Below, piece after piece: positions 62,477 to 64,000 of a stretch of 64,000 bases of DNA; the stretch's first letter is position 1; the number at the start of each line of letters is the position of its first letter. The DNA comes from Aggregatilinea lenta. GTDB lineage: Bacteria; Chloroflexota; Anaerolineae; Aggregatilineales; Aggregatilineaceae. Location: NCBI RefSeq assembly GCF_003569045.1, contig NZ_BFCB01000003.1, forward strand, positions 2,294,001-2,358,000, given 5' to 3'. The position numbers and the translations under genes are program-made. The notes below the pieces were generated by a model. It was not told the origin of the DNA and did not search any database. It was given only the letters and a program-made list of their open reading frames with translations.

Positions 62477-63946
62477 ATGGAATCGCACCTGGACTACCAC
62501 AAGCGGACCAAGATCGTAGCGACCATTGGGCCGGCATCGTCTGATGTCGGCATGCTGCGGGCGATGATCCGCGCCGGGATGGACGTCGCGCGCATCAACT
62601 TCAGCCACGGGGATTACGAAACGCACGCCCGTAATATCGCCAACATCCGGCATGTGGCGGCGGAGGAAGATGTAGTCGTCGCGATCATCGGGGACCTGCA
62701 AGGACCCAAGCTGCGGCTGGGTGACCTCGCAGTCGATCCGCTTGAGCTGACCGAAGGCGACGAACTGACGCTGTCCCCGCATGAAAACGCCGATCCCGAG
62801 CAGCCGTTCCTCGTGCCGATGCCGCATCCCGACGTTCTGCGCGATCTCAAGTTGGGCGACCGCATGCTGGTGGACGACGGCCAGATGGAGTTCGTGGTGC
62901 GCAGCAAAAAGGGCGACACGGTCGTTATCGAGGTGCTGACGGGCGGCATGCTGCATTCGCGCAAGGGCGTGTCGTTGCCCGACACGAGCCTGACGCTCTC
63001 CGCTATCACCGACAAGGATCGCGAAGACGTCAAGTTTGCCATCGAGCAGAAGGTCGATTTCATTGCCATGTCGTTCGTGCGCTCCGCCGATGACCTGCGC
63101 GAGCTGGGCTGGCTGGTGCGCCACCTGAACGGCGATGTGGCGCTGATCGCCAAAATCGAAAAAGCGGAGGCCATCGTCAATTTCGAGGGCATCCTGGAGC
63201 ATTCGGATGCGATCATGGTCGCGCGCGGCGACCTGGGCGTGGAGACGCCCGCCGAGCGCGTGCCAGTCTACCAGAAGACGATCATCCGCCGCTGCAATCA
63301 GGTCGGCAAGCCGGTTATCACGGCGACGCAGATGCTCAACAGCATGATCGAAAGCCCGCGTCCCACCCGCGCCGAGGCCAGCGACGTGGCGAACGCGATC
63401 TTCGACGGCACGGACGCGGTCATGCTCTCCGGCGAGACGGCGGTGGGCAAATATCCGCTGCAATCGATCGAGATTATGACGCGCATCGCGCATATTGCGG
63501 AACAATACCTGCGCGAGCATCACGAGAGTCAGCCCAAGCTGACGCTGGACGAACTGCATACCGAGCAGCGCCGCAGCGTGTCGGCGGCGATCAGCCACGT
63601 CACGGACGAGATCGCGGATCTGCTTGACGCCAAGCTGATCGTGGCGAGCACGTGGACCGGCTACACGGCCCGGCGCGTGGCGCGCGAGCGCCCCTATACG
63701 CCGATCCTGGCGGCGACGCCCAGCCGCATCACGTATAACCGGCTGGCGCTGGTCTGGGGCGTGCGCCCGATGCTGGTGGACGAATTCCGCACCATCGACG
63801 AGATGACCGAGGTGATCATGCGCACGGCAGGCGAGCAGGAGATGGTCGAGCCGGGCGATCTGGTCGTGATTATCGGCGGTGTGCCCTTTGGCGTGGGCAA
63901 CCAGACCAATTTCATGAAGGTGCTTCGCGTCGGCGAACGAGAGTAG
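62477..63946 (+). CDS. pyk: Pyruvate kinase
   Basis: Pyruvate kinase makes ATP and pyruvate from PEP. The 489-residue protein has the N-terminal KIVATIGPASSDVGMLRAMIRAGMDVARINFSHG, DLQGPKLRLG, the active-site IAKIEKAEAIVNFEGILEHSDAIMVARGDLGVE, TQMLNSMIESPRPTRAEASDVANAIFDGTDAVMLSGETAVGKYP, and a C-terminal allosteric-type domain. AAGGGG precedes the ATG. It lies next to eno, so the last two steps of glycolysis are together. Confidence 0.97.
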   Translation: MESHLDYHKRTKIVATIGPASSDVGMLRAMIRAGMDVARINFSHGDYETHARNIANIRHVAAEEDVVVAIIGDLQGPKLRLGDLAVDPLELTEGDELTLSPHENADPEQPFLVPMPHPDVLRDLKLGDRMLVDDGQMEFVVRSKKGDTVVIEVLTGGMLHSRKGVSLPDTSLTLSAITDKDREDVKFAIEQKVDFIAMSFVRSADDLRELGWLVRHLNGDVALIAKIEKAEAIVNFEGILEHSDAIMVARGDLGVETPAERVPVYQKTIIRRCNQVGKPVITATQMLNSMIESPRPTRAEASDVANAIFDGTDAVMLSGETAVGKYPLQSIEIMTRIAHIAEQYLREHHESQPKLTLDELHTEQRRSVSAAISHVTDEIADLLDAKLIVASTWTGYTARRVARERPYTPILAATPSRITYNRLALVWGVRPMLVDEFRTIDEMTEVIMRTAGEQEMVEPGDLVVIIGGVPFGVGNQTNFMKVLRVGERE

Positions 63947-63961
63947 GATCGGTAGGGGGCA

Positions 63962-64000
63962 ATGGCCGATCTGCTTTCGGTTCTCTATAACGTCATCAGT
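63962..64000 (+). CDS. Start of a further gene (3' truncated)
   Basis: ATG 63962 with AGGGGG upstream, 15 nt after the pyk stop, opens a frame reading MADLLSVLYNVIS to the window edge. It looks like the first membrane helix of a transporter, possibly of the AEC (auxin-efflux-carrier-like) family, but 13 residues cannot settle it. Confidence 0.45.
   Translation, partial: MADLLSVLYNVIS

Overview
The window is about 64 kb of GC-rich bacterial chromosome, densely coded on both strands. I recognise no rRNA, tRNA, phage, transposase or CRISPR array. Gene content suggests a Chloroflexota (Anaerolineae-like) organism: a single-protein ADP-forming acyl-CoA synthetase beside a DRTGG-domain P-loop protein, Rex, cytochrome bd oxidase, a flotillin/NfeD pair, several lipoproteins with Ser/Thr/Pro-rich linkers, and mosaic GC-rich intergenic repeats. 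This is an inference from gene types; there is no rRNA to fix it.

Layout. 0-6.2 kb: a 5'-truncated trypsin-like/M1 metallopeptidase fusion, a GH18-like protein, a lipoprotein, mtnA and a HEAT-like protein. 6.5-9 kb: cydAB. 9.3-15.6 kb: alaS, an SH3 protein, a methyltransferase, a RibD/DHFR-like reductase and an AraC regulator. 15.8-24.3 kb: fabF-fabH, an SDR, a GNAT, a VOC protein, an overlapping EVE-MarR pair and a double solute-binding lipoprotein. 24.3-31 kb: obg-nadD leading into the double solute-binding lipoprotein gene, a DUF4926 gene, a low-GC PQQ-like propeller, polyprenyl synthase-HIT, a GbsR-type regulator and a Tat-type amidase. 31-41 kb: rex, vanZ, proC, an F1-only ATP synthase operon (atpAGDC), mreB and a 5'-nucleotidase-like phosphoesterase. 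41-57 kb: sodA, ferredoxin, response regulator, oligopeptide-binding protein, nfeD-flotillin, prepilin peptidase, a low-GC membrane protein, cytochrome c, an FAD oxidase, mnmA, a lactonase-like MBL protein, a PLP decarboxylase and cysteine desulfurase. 57-64 kb: ADP-forming acyl-CoA synthetase, DRTGG protein, enolase, pyruvate kinase and the start of one more gene.

How genes work together. Enolase, pyruvate kinase and the acyl-CoA synthetase form a carbon-to-ATP block; cydAB, the F1 operon and Rex belong to respiration and redox control; cysteine desulfurase can feed sulfur to MnmA; fabF-fabH serve fatty-acid synthesis.

The least expected signals are regulatory and repetitive. A mosaic intergenic element recurs at four loci with the same module order. 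Two near-identical promoter modules sit 8 nt before the start codons of obg and the DUF4926 gene, implying leaderless transcripts. A perfect 20-bp palindrome abuts the -10 box of the polyprenyl synthase promoter, next to a GbsR-type regulator gene. I see no defence island, secondary-metabolite cluster or other clearly new multi-gene system.
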